A stretch of 64,000 bases of DNA from assembly GCA_018105865.1 (NCBI GenBank), contig CM030872.1:7784516-7848515 (forward strand), given 5' to 3'. The position numbers were made by a program, and so were the translations under genes. The notes beneath the pieces are model-generated. The model was not told the origin of the DNA, made no database searches, and saw only the letters and a program-made list of their open reading frames with translations. Origin of the DNA: Metaphire vulgaris. Lineage: Eukaryota; Annelida; Clitellata; Crassiclitellata; Megascolecidae. Positions 21,337 to 33,890 of the stretch are shown piece by piece. How positions within the stretch are numbered: the stretch's first letter is position 1; each line of letters begins with the position of its first letter.

Positions 21337-24300
21337 CTGAAATGATCGAAAAATAAAACATAAGAAAACCTATCAGCAGTCTAAGGTTAACCCAGTGGCT
21401 AATCTAGACTCCTGGACTCCGGGGGGAAACTGACAAGGCCGGGGGAAGTCAGCTAGGGGGCTTGGGGAGCGCTGTAAGTTGATATAGCATGCCAAAATTG
21501 CCGGGAGGGATTTTGAAATTTCCGGGTAGGGGAGAAAGGGGCAATTTCCCCACGGAAATGGCCTAGATTAAACCCTGGGGTAGCCCCTTTACCGGGGACC
21601 CTGAAGATGTTAACCGTAAAGGGGTTAAACTGAAAAGTGATACATGTTCACAAATGCCAAACACGATTTCTGTTAATGCAAAGGGTAATGATCAGATCAT
21701 AAAGCTCAAATCTAACTAGTAATGTTCTGAACTACAATCCCACAGTATCTTTGTTCCCAAAGACCAGTGCTACCCAAACTTTTCCAGCCACGGCAAACTA
21801 TCCAAGAAACATACAGTCAATGGCACCCTGCAGCCGAAACGCACACATTTCATTTTCAAATGATGCATTTGTATAGGATACTAGTACTATATTATATTAT
21901 ATTATACTCTAGTCTAGTATACAGTACAATATTGACTACCGTTCTTTATAAGTACATATTTTCTATGCAATCTGTATTACTATTTCATGCTTAACTTCAT
22001 TGAAGAGACATAATTCAATTTATAATTAACAATTAATACAGCACCATTATTACTTTGGTTTTTTCCAACAGTTTACCAAGGCACACTTCTACCACTGCTG
22101 CGGCACAGTTGTGTCCCGCGGCACACAGGTTGGGAAGCACTGCTATGGACTCCTAAACCAGGTTTCAACTATCCTATTTGCCACTTACCAAGAAGACAAT
22201 GAGACAATAGACTAAAGGCTGTTTGTTTCTACAGTGGTGTGCATCACCTTATCTTTTCAAATTTCTCTCTTCTATTCTATGTATGCTTCTTTTCTATTCT
22301 TTCCATTTATATTTAAATGATTCTCTCCCTTAAAAATCTGTGGGGTAAACTCAGTGACGATATATATATTTTTGAGGGGGTAATGGGCGAAAAAGTTCTC
22401 CGACCCCTGCATTAGTAGGATCCTTGTGCTACATGTTTATCCTCATTCTACCTGTAGATCGATTTGGTAAAGTGGATCGTTGATCGCATCTGGATCGTTT
22501 TCTTTTTCCTCTCCATCGAGTTCAAAGTCTAAAGTAAAAGTTTCAGGAAATTTCACAACACTAACAGTGCCCAGCCAATAGCTACCCGACATAAAATAAG
22601 TGACTATAATTTTTGTAATCATAATTAAATAATTTTATCTTACTATAATTTCATTACAGAACCTGCTGTGTACACTGTACAGGGTGCAGTTACCCGTTAA
22701 TCTGCTTAAATGTCCATAAAAGTCAACTGTAAAAGGTTATCCACAAGATGGAAATACCCAGAGATGATACCATCTGATACCTATTTAGATGGTAACCAGT
22801 GGCAGTTCCACGTGGGGATGAGTGGGGATGCACCCCCCACCGGACTTACTTTTTTGCTTATAAAACCTAGTTTTTGGGTAAAAGTCTAGTAAAACTAACC
22901 GGGGATGACCTTTTTTTGCTTGTCAACCTATTTTTCGGTCAAAATGTAGTAAAATGAGGGATACAATTCCCCCTTTTCCAGCCTTTTTCGGCAAAGTTTA
23001 GTGACTTTTTCCTTCAATTTTTTTCACCCCACCCCACCAACTTTCTATCAATTCATTCATCCCCCACCAAAAATCCTGGAACCGCCACTGATGGTAACAC
23101 CAGGTCTTACTTGAATTGGCGATACTACCTTATATCATTGACTTTTACCAAGCTCCCTTGCATGCAATAGGGGTATCCAGTGTTTACCAACAAAGTCCGG
23201 TTGCTCCGCCCACTGGTGGGCAGAAACCATAGAAACCATTGTCGTCTATTAATAGACGCCAATGGCAGAAGCAGATTTCTTGCTGGTGGGCATAGATCAG
23301 TGACCATAGAGATTGTTCTGGATACTCCTATACCACAATATTCTGCGAAATGAATGTGCCTTTTGCAATAGAAAGACCAATTGTTGCAGGCATCTACGCC
23401 ATCGCCAAAATCGGTGTTTTAAAAAATGGCTTCTCGGATAAAGAAACGAACCCGGATAAATATCGGACGCGGCCATTTGCGAACAGATACCAGGAACCGA
23501 CTCCTCCCCATTCATGTTATCGTCTTCTAGTTCCTCGTCTTCGTCCTCCCATTCGTCTTCCTCCTACGTTAAACAAAAGGAATATTAACATATTGAAACT
23601 GGCATGCCACTGCAACATCTAACGCTCAATGCAATGTTCGCAGAGATGACAAAACCAGTGGCATAGCCAAGGGGAGATTGGGGGAGCTCAAAACCCTCCC
23701 CATGGCTGCCCGATCAATTTTTTTTACAGCGGATCAATATAGCTGTCAATCAATCATTTAATAAACTTCTATGGTGCCACTATCATAATGCCCAGGACAG
23801 GGCATCGGCCGATGGCGCATCAATATGGTAACGCACCACACGGGACCGTACAATGCGGTACGTTATAACCAAGTTCTCCTGTAATGCGATAATAGAAATG
23901 TAACAGGTAGAGTGGAAGTCAACCTCGTTGTCATCGCTTGCCGCACCACGGGTGGACAAGTTGCTTTCGATCTGATTCGACAACTCGTTGATCAGGAGTT
24001 TGTAGATCTTAACAAGTAACGGAACTCTGGTCCACTGATCAGGAGCTAAAAGATCCAGAAGATCCATGATCACATATCATTATAAAGATCTGGAACAAGT
24101 TTTGACTACAATGACCTTCTTCCTTGTTTTTTGCGCTATAGAAATTGACTTATTAACTAACTAACTAACTTAAAATAACCATAGGATGATAGGTAGTGAT
24201 GTCGATTTAGTGCGGGGATTTTTTGGGAAAAGTGAGGGAGTCAGAGGTCTTAAAATTGCAGGGAAAAGCACAGAAATTTCCCACTTATGCACCTACTTAA

Positions 24301-27300
24301 ACTCCCATATATGCAGAAATTGCAGCTTAGCGTGGATATAAATGGGAAAAAATTGCGGCGTTTCAGTAGTGAGGTCACATTTTCCAGTTTAAAAAACTGG
24401 TTGACTAGCAAAAAGGTCATACAAGTATAAAAATTTGAGGGGTGGGCTAATGAGTTTGTTAAAATGAAAAACAGATAAAAATCTGTCCAACCAACATTCT
24501 GAGACTTAACACTCTGCAACTGCACTTCCTATGCAAGAATGACTCTTATAAACAAACCAAGGGCTCATCCATATAGTACGTACACAAAAAGGCATATTTT
24601 CACCCCCCCACCGTTTGCACATCTTGCATACACAAAATCTCCCAAATCCAACCGTCCTCTTTGCATACATACTATACAGCTGGACCCTAAGCAGCCTGAC
24701 CAATATTACTTTACACTTACCGACCGCGGCCCTTGACCGCGTTTTTACCCTGTCGGAAACGTTAACAATCATTTCGCCCTCAACTTCAATCAGCTGAAGC
24801 CGCTGATCGTTCGTAGATATCGTATGCTGTATAAGCTTGCAAAGAGCCACAGCGCTGCACGTCCACAAATAAAAAAACCAACAGTTTTCACACATGAATA
24901 ATTCTAACGCTATAAATCTAAACTAAATGCATGCATGCAAGAATTTGTAAATTTGCACCTGGCATTATTTACTTACTTACTTGCTTTCTTGACTTTTTAT
25001 TTTTATTTTTCAGAACTTCTATGGCGGAAAGTTAGCAGAGTGGTAACAACGTTGGACAATGGAGCAGAAGGACGCGGGTTCAACTCCCGCAGGAGCACCT
25101 AAGGTCTACTCAGCCTTCTTTCGCCAGATGGCGATGGCAACTGAGCAAGTGTATTAATCTGCGGAGTAAATAGGCGCATTGCACAAGAACAATGGCCACG
25201 TATCATGTAACTTGCACCGATCGCCTGGCTGAGGGCCTTGGTAACGGAGATCAGCGCCGCCCTATGAGCCTTGAGGCTAGCCTGGAGAGCTCTTGGGAAG
25301 GACATTACTTTACTTACTATTTTTTAACTGATGGCCAACATACATTTCTAGGTACGGTAGAACTTTGTTATAACAGACTCGATTATAACGTATAATAGGT
25401 TATGACATACTGCAATGTATGGTTCAATGTGAAGTGCTACCATGTTTGAGGGTATTGGATATAACGTACTTCAGATAAAATGTACTAAATTTTTACAGAC
25501 CCACTATGTACATTACATAAAGTTCTACTGTATAGATTTAAAAAGTCTTAAAATACAGTGGAATCCCACTTAATCGCATAACAATATAAAAACCCAAACC
25601 AGTGTTTTGCGTGTACAATTAATTATTATCAGACGTCCCGGCTATTTGCATAGCTCAGTTAATCGCATAAGCAAGGCATGCACGGCACCTATGCAATTAA
25701 GTGGGTTTCACTGTATTGATGAAGTGACATCAAAAGAGTACTATGTGAAGTCAAATATTCTCCTATGAGGTCATTGAGTCATGAGGTATGTAGCAAAGGT
25801 AATACCAACTTACCTTGTATTTATGCCTAAACATAAGAATAAACAGAAACCAATATATACAATACTGCGCAGTACCTGACACGGCGATTGTACTCCCCGA
25901 AAAACAGGTGTTGTTTTGCGCACCATTCCGTGAGGACAAATTCCAGCGCCGTTTTACCCGTAGGACTCGGAACGTTAGAGAGAAACTGGAGAACAGCCTC
26001 CATTTGAGTATGAAGTAGATGCGCAAAGACCAGGACAAGACTCTGCAACGACACAAATCGGCAAATTCCGGAACCCAATCAAGTTGCAAGCGCAACTTAG
26101 GGTTCATCCATAAAATACGTATGCAAAAAGGCATATTTTCAACCTTCCTCCCTGTTTGCACACCGTACATACGCAAAACTGATCTAAATCCAACCCACCT
26201 CCACCTCAGTGCACAAATACTATATGGATGGACCTTTATATCATTAGTTTAAATCCTCCATCGACAAACAACTTATTTGGAACCTTTTGTTACATAAAAG
26301 TACATTTTACATGATTGATACTCAACTAATGCACAGGTTCAAAACACAATAACTACGCTACATTTGCATAACAAACATATGGTATGCAGTTAACAGATTT
26401 TGAATCATTCGAAAGACGCTAATCAATAAACCACATATGGATATGGAAATCATCAACTAAAACTTCTGAGGATTATCAGTTGGAATGATGCAATGAAAGT
26501 GAATCATCATCCAGATCATCATCATCATCATCACCATCACCACCTAGATCATCATCAAGATCATCGAGACCATCAAGATCATCATCACCACCATCATCAT
26601 CACCACCACCATCCAGATCTTCATCACCATCCATCATTATTATCATCACTAAAGCACAGCCATTTGAAAAGCAGCAAAACTAAGTTGGTCACCTGGACGA
26701 CACAGAGCGTTTCGGCCTGCTGAAGTTTGCTGAGAACCGCTCGCAACATCAGGTCAAGATTATCGCCAAGCTGGCTGCCGAGTTTGCTGATTAAAATCGA
26801 TACAAGTCGGCCGACGTAGGTGGCGGTGTATTCGGGCGTTTTCGGGTCCAGTAATTTTGATATCACTTGCACAATGTAGTAGACTCCGTTACAGCCTACA
26901 ATTACATGCATTACATTACATGCATAGAACTTTCTAGTAGGAGATCAATTTTATTTTTAAAAAATAAAAAATCAACAATTGTTCAATATAACAAAAACTA
27001 GAATGCAGCAAATGTGTGTGTGACAGATCTTCCTACACTCCCCCAACGGGAGGGGGTCACCCCCAGTTTTTGACAGACACCCCTACCTTTACACTCCTTC
27101 CTAGGGGTGAAGGTGGCTACTACCAAAACAGATTGATGTTAAAACTATTCATTTAAAATTCTAAAGGGGGAAATTTGCCTCTGGAAATGATTGTATTATA
27201 TTTACATGCAAAAACCAGTTCAATTTTTCTTCTACTATGCTATCATGCCCACTTCTACCAGCCATGGCCAAATATCTCATTTGTGTTTTGTCTTCACCTC

Positions 27301-30300
27301 TCCACCTCTTTTTCTTCTACATAAATAAATTGTTGTTAAAAGAAAAATTTACAGAAGGATGTGAAAGAGGTGGATTATAAATCCTGCCGATTGTCGAATC
27401 ACCTTGCGGGTCGTGCCACAGCAAAACCTGATCCAAAGCCACAGAAACAAAGGCTCGTAGGCACTCTCCACCGTTCTACAATACAGTAATAACATTTACT
27501 TAGGTTACGCACAGTTCAATAATTACAGATTAACAGAGTAATTAACTGTGTAATGAGTTACTGCCAATCATGCTACTAATCTTATCTGATCCTAAACTTC
27601 TATAGCACCATTTCACAATGCACAGAAGCACCAACCGATGGCACACCAAGTCAAAATCATTCAAGATCCATGCCAAATCCAGGATATCCAGGTGACAGTC
27701 TATGTTGGATAAGTCAAGTCAAAAAGATGAGCTTTTACTATTAGTTTCTGAAAATTCTTCCACCATCCCCCAAATATTGCTTCCCTTTATTCAACCACTC
27801 TTGACAAGGACCCGCAGATCACAGACATCTGGATTCAGCAGTGGCATACCCAGAGAGGCTTGGGGGTTAAAACCCCCTCTTGGCTGCAGAGAAAAAATAT
27901 TTTTAATGAGTTTCCATGCATTTTTAATTTTTTGACGCGACTTTGGGGGTGAAACCCCCTTGGACATAGAATATAGAATGTAACGGTGTTTAAGAGGCAC
28001 CTTGTTTTGCTTGTCAGGAAAAATCTGGAGATGATAACGTTTTTTTGCTTGTCAAGATTTTCAAAAGTTGGTGTTGGCCAAAATCCAACCCCCCTTCTGG
28101 AAATCCTGGCTATGCCACTGGGATTCAAGGACCACAATACAATCAATTCATTGGTTCATTGCACTGGTCTTTGCCCAGCCGACAACCCACCCATCTTGCC
28201 TATGGCTATTTCAAGAAAGATAAAGCGCATACGAATAAGCTGCTACTACTGTACTACTTTCCAAAGCACTTATAAATTTATGATATTTTACTTACTTATT
28301 TACCTGGATCTGCACCCTTGACCACCACGAACTATGGATTATGGATTTTACCCAGGTTTAGTGCTCGTGAATAAGTTGGTGCACTGCGCCAAGATTTCGG
28401 GCAGCGCTATAGAAATTTCGTTTTTTACTTACTTACACAAAAAACTCAGACCTGTAAGCAGGAGTTGTCGTCTGACTGGAGCGTACACTGTACAATTGCT
28501 GGGAAAGCCTGATCCACAAGTATCGAGGATAGCGGGACCGGACTCCATCGTATCACGGCCATGAGAATGTCTAAAGCAACCTGAAGAACAAACACGCATC
28601 AGGGATATCTCTCAAGTGCAGCAGTTCCCAAAGTGCATATACAGGGTAGGACAATAAAACTGGTACAACCCTGCTTCATTGTAAATATGTTCACAACCCC
28701 TAGGTCAAAAATGCATGAAATTTGGTGTACATCTGCAATATTATACCCTGAATGTATCCATTCAAGTTTTTCTTTTGAAAACCAGGATAGAGGTAGGAGG
28801 CGATTCCATTGGCCCACACCGTACTTACACTTCTCCTGCAGTCAATTTTATTTTTCTGGCTTTAAAAAAATGCTCAAAATTTCTTAGAAAATTTCAAATG
28901 CTGGAACAAGTACTGTCTGAGAAGAAAATAAATTACATCACACAGCAACAAACTCTAAACTAAAAATCTTCACAAAGTTACCAAATTTAAACAATTTTAG
29001 TTTAATCTGGCCCCGTGGCGCTCTCTTCCAAACCACGTGACTGGAGCATACTCAGCTAGGATATTCATTAGAAATCTGAAGACACATTTATTTAATATAG
29101 GATTTGAACTGTGTTAAGCACTCTTGTTGTAGACCTTAACCTTGTTCTACTGCGCTATATAAATTGTCAATAAATAAATAAATAAACAACACCACCCCAA
29201 TCATGGAGGTATCCCTGGAGACGGCATTACTTCATGTCGGTGAAGCCGACTACTTGGGAAATTCCCAGACGGCAGCCACAGTTTGGGTCTACCAAGATGG
29301 CCGCTAACCATGGCTAACAGCCTACGCGCTATATTTAGCCTACGCGCTAACTGGCTTCACGCAGCCTTGGCTAGAAATGACGTAATGCCGTCTCCTGGGA
29401 TAATACCTCCATGGTCCCAAAATGCTCTACTGACCGGTTGCATTCCGAGCGGAAGCTTATCCGTCGGCGACTGCAGAATGGAAAGCAACGTCGGAATCAG
29501 CCGGTGCTGGAGCGGGAATATACAGAGGTCGTTCTTTACGAGGACGGTAAAAACGTCCTGGCAGAGGCTGACGACCAGAGGATCTAGAAATAGGAAGTTT
29601 CAAAATTCAATAACAAACCCGAGACGCATTAGGTTTAATCAAACCTTTGAACGTTGAAATTAAATGAAAATTGTTAGATCGCCTCAGTTGTTGCTACAAC
29701 TGCCCTTAATCACAATCAAAATTACAACAAGCCACCCCCACCCCCACCACCACCAATGTGTGTTCTTCGTTGTCGTTATCATCAACATGCAATCAGCTTT
29801 ATTACAAATCTACACATAATAACACACTATTATACATAAAAAAGTTGCTTTCACACCGCTCACACACGCACACACACAAGGCTAGCACATGATCATATCC
29901 CGTCTCCAGACAACATTTTTATACACAAGTCCCTCGGGAACGAAATACCAAGGGCAAAATTAAACACACACACACACACAAACACACACACAAATGTATA
30001 CAAAATCTTCCAGTATACCACTGCTGTATTTCAAGAAAATGGCAATGACAAGAGGAGAAATCTTCGACTCGACAGACGCAGTAAACTGCCGATCAACCTA
30101 CAGAAAATGCAAAAGCCGCTTCAGCAATCGTCCACAGAGCCACCAACAGTCGATGCAAAACTTGAAACTCATGCAGCACACACAAACACAACATGAACTC
30201 TAAAATAACTATAAGTTTTGGCACCATTCAAAGATTGATCATCATGCAACACTTATGTTTATTTTATGTTTATTTTATTTATTTATTTAAAGACAATTTC

Positions 30301-30432
30301 TATAGCGCCGTGCACTAGGCTAAGGCCTACGACAAGGGTGCTGCACACACATAGTCAACCATATCCTAAACTAAAAAGGTGCGTCTTTAGTTCTCTCTCT
30401 CAGGAACCCATATTTTATGTTTATTTGGTCTA

Positions 30433-30470
<38 letters not shown>

Positions 30471-33400
30471 CCACCACCACCACCGTCATCATCATCATCA
30501 TCAACGTCCAAGACAAACAAACCTCAAGAACGACGTAAACCGTTTCCAAGCAGAGAGCGAGAACGTCGGAAGAGAACTGCGCCGCGATCGCCATCAGTCC
30601 TTCCGTTATTTCGCCGATGACCGGCTGCAAAATCTGGATCGCTTCCGTCGACTGGAGATGCTGGCAGAATTCTGCGACGGCCCTGACGGCCGATATCCGT
30701 ACGCAGGCCGGTTGCGCCGGGTTGATCCCGGCAACCGTTGCCTGGAGACATCTGTAAGGAAACACAGGTCACAGGGTTATTTCTAGGATTGTGAATTTAG
30801 GGGGGTGTCAGTAAAATTAGGGGGTCTCTGCCGAATAAGTGTGGAAATAAATATGCCAAACAACACTGCCTGTCACCTTTAAAGACTAAAATGTCATCCA
30901 TTAACCCCTTAATTGGGTGCCCCGAGTAACGCTTGTCCATATTAACTTGAGTTACAAATAGTTGCTCAGCTAAGGGGTTAAAGTAAGCCAGTAAGAATAA
31001 ACTGACAAATATTGCAATACTTAATCTCCTCAGTAAATTTTACAGATAAGTCCACATCAGTGCCTTTTAATAAAATAAAATAAATAATATTGTAGCAACA
31101 CTAACCTCTGCAGCAAATCTGGATGCATAACCTTCGCGTAACGACTTGAAACCCAAAGGCAGCGACCAAGTAAAAATGGAGATACTAAACAAAAAGTTCA
31201 AATCAAAAGTACACTTCAAAATCAACATTAGCACTTCTCCGTCAAACCCCCCCCCACAAATCCCACAAGAAATGCACTACCAACTCATTGGTTGTTTCAT
31301 AGGCTGAATACAAGACAAAAGTAAAGCTGGATGTTTTAAAAACTCACTGAAATAAGCATTAAGCGGTTTTGATACAACTCTCTCACGAAATACTCTCACA
31401 TACTTGTACTGTTCTTGGTACTTGTGCTATCTCAGTGGCTGCCTCCAAACTCTGGAACTCATTGCATAAGCATGTGCGCACTGAAAATTCACTACCAATT
31501 TTAGAACAAAATTAAAAACCCACCTTTCTGACCTGGCTTACATCCACGATAAACCGTTACCGGGTTGTCCGGTCGGATATCCTCGATTTGACCCGGATCT
31601 CGCATGATTTTGATTTGGCGCGCCATCGGTCGGTGCTTCTTTGCATTATGAAGTGGTGCTATAGAAGCTCAAGATTAGAAGATTAGAAATGAAATGCCCG
31701 CCCAACTAACCATTCCGATTCAAGTTCTCGAGAACAATATTCTGCAGAAAGGCATCTACGTCAAACGGCAGTTTTTCGCCGTTCACCTGACTCATCACCA
31801 TCTTGCTCAAACTACCGATCGCCAACATCACAGCCTCGTGAATCTTCCACCTGAACAACGACGCCAAACTTACCAACCACCAACATTCACAGTCAATTTA
31901 AACGAGTAATTGTAATGTAACAATGTAATGTAACAAAATACTTGCATAGCGCCTCTTCTGAAGAATCATTCAGAAGCGCTCCCACAGCAAATTACTGTGT
32001 ATTGACAAAGAGATATGCAGTAACTTCACATTTGCGGCTCCCCATCATTCGACGACGACGATGATGATCGAAAAAATCACAAATAAAGAACTATACAGGA
32101 GAATTCAGCCAAACAAACCATGCTGCAAAGAGTGTAATAAAGGAAACTCCATCTATGTGGACACATATGCAAAATGAAAGCGGGCAGAAAGATCAAAGCT
32201 CTAAAGTTTGGAATAATGGAGGGTGCCAATAAGAAAGGAAGACCACAAAAGGAATGGTGTGATGATAATGAAGAATGGTATGGAAGCAGTTTACAGGATC
32301 TGAGTCACAGAGCAATGAACAGGAAAGAATGGCAGAAAACTGTACAGATGGCATTATACACCAATGGGCTATAAGCCCATGAATCACCATCAGCATCAGC
32401 ATCATCACCATCAGCATCATCATCATCATTTGAGGCTTGATTGCCAAGACCTTGCTTGGAACAAGACTGTTTCTCTTTTGCAAAATTCTTTTTTGCAAAA
32501 AAAAAAATTTCACCCCAAACAGTTCAAAAAGAAGTTGTTTTAACAGCTCATGCTAATGGTGTTAACAGTTTGGAAAATCTAAAAAAACTGGAGAGTTAAC
32601 TTAATCTGTACGACACATGCACTGGCTGTACATCATTAGGGTAGCAATGAGGGGGATACATAAGGCCAGGTCCTCTATTTGGCCACCACCCCATCTGGGC
32701 CTAGACTGGTCAGGAGATTCATGCAAAATCGACAAGAAAATTTTCTCAGTTGGGACTGTGTGATTTAATCTAATACTCCCAAAAAATTTTGGGCCGGCCT
32801 CCAATTTGGAGAAGCTTGTGACATTCCTCCAACCCCCCTAGTTAGATTAGGAAAAGTTGGTCTGCAGCAACCGTGGTGCTTCCCCTATTCTGGAGCCCCC
32901 TGAGTCAAGGATATTTTTACACCCCCATGACACCCCGCCCCAATTTGAGGTCGACACCCCCCAAAATTTGTAATTTATAATTTGTAATGTGTCCACGCAG
33001 TCACTGTATTAGTTGCCACATAAATCTCTACGTTGTATAATAATAATAATAATAAAAGTTGGTAATGTGACAATGGTATGCATACATAATGCATACTAAT
33101 TAGCTCTGGACACCCCCGTTTGAGATCGACACCCCCAAATTCACAATCCTAGAAATATCCCTGCCCCTGACTAAACATAACAATAAAATTCCACACAAAG
33201 CTCAATAATATCGGCAAGTGCATCTTTCAATGCATTCAAACCCAACAGAATTTCGGTGCAAACAGCCAGTACATCAATAACATCAACAGTTCTTAATTTT
33301 AAAATGCAAGAAATCCGGGACGTGAAAACGCGTCCATTGCTGCCGCAACTACGCGCGCTTCAAGTCTTCGGATGACTAAAGAACTCCGGGAAGAAATACC

Positions 33401-33821
33401 AACCAGTTGCCTTGGCAACCGTGCGTCTCTTGGAGGTGACGGTTGACGGCGCTGCAAAGCGTAGGCGCCAAGTCTTTCGGGAATTCAGTCGCAGTTGTCT
33501 ACAGAAGAAGCGAGGAGAATAAATCAAGAGGTGATTCCAGAAATCAAGCCAAAACACACCTTAGAAGGACTGATCCTAAAACAAAAACTGGAGTTTTTCT
33601 GGCATGTTACGAGACGACACGATTCACTGGAGAAATCACTGATGCTAGCACCTGTTGAGGGGAAAAGTAAAAGAGGAAGACAGAAGACGAGATGGATGGA
33701 TAACATAATGGAAGCAATGAACGTGAACATCGAAGAACTGAGAAATGAGGTCGAGGACAGAAAAGAATGGCATATGAAAAAAGCTCATAATGTCACACAA
33801 AGTCAGAGACGACTGAATGAC

Positions 33822-33890
<69 letters not shown>

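Noticed and set aside
25030..25110. Functional tRNA gene
   Set aside because: A and B boxes are present, but the fold lacks a convincing acceptor stem and the sequence continues into a repeated SINE body found elsewhere in the window.
29283..29657. 124-codon plus-strand frame
   Set aside because: It spans a MITE and the antisense of IPO9 exon 16; no independent coding support.
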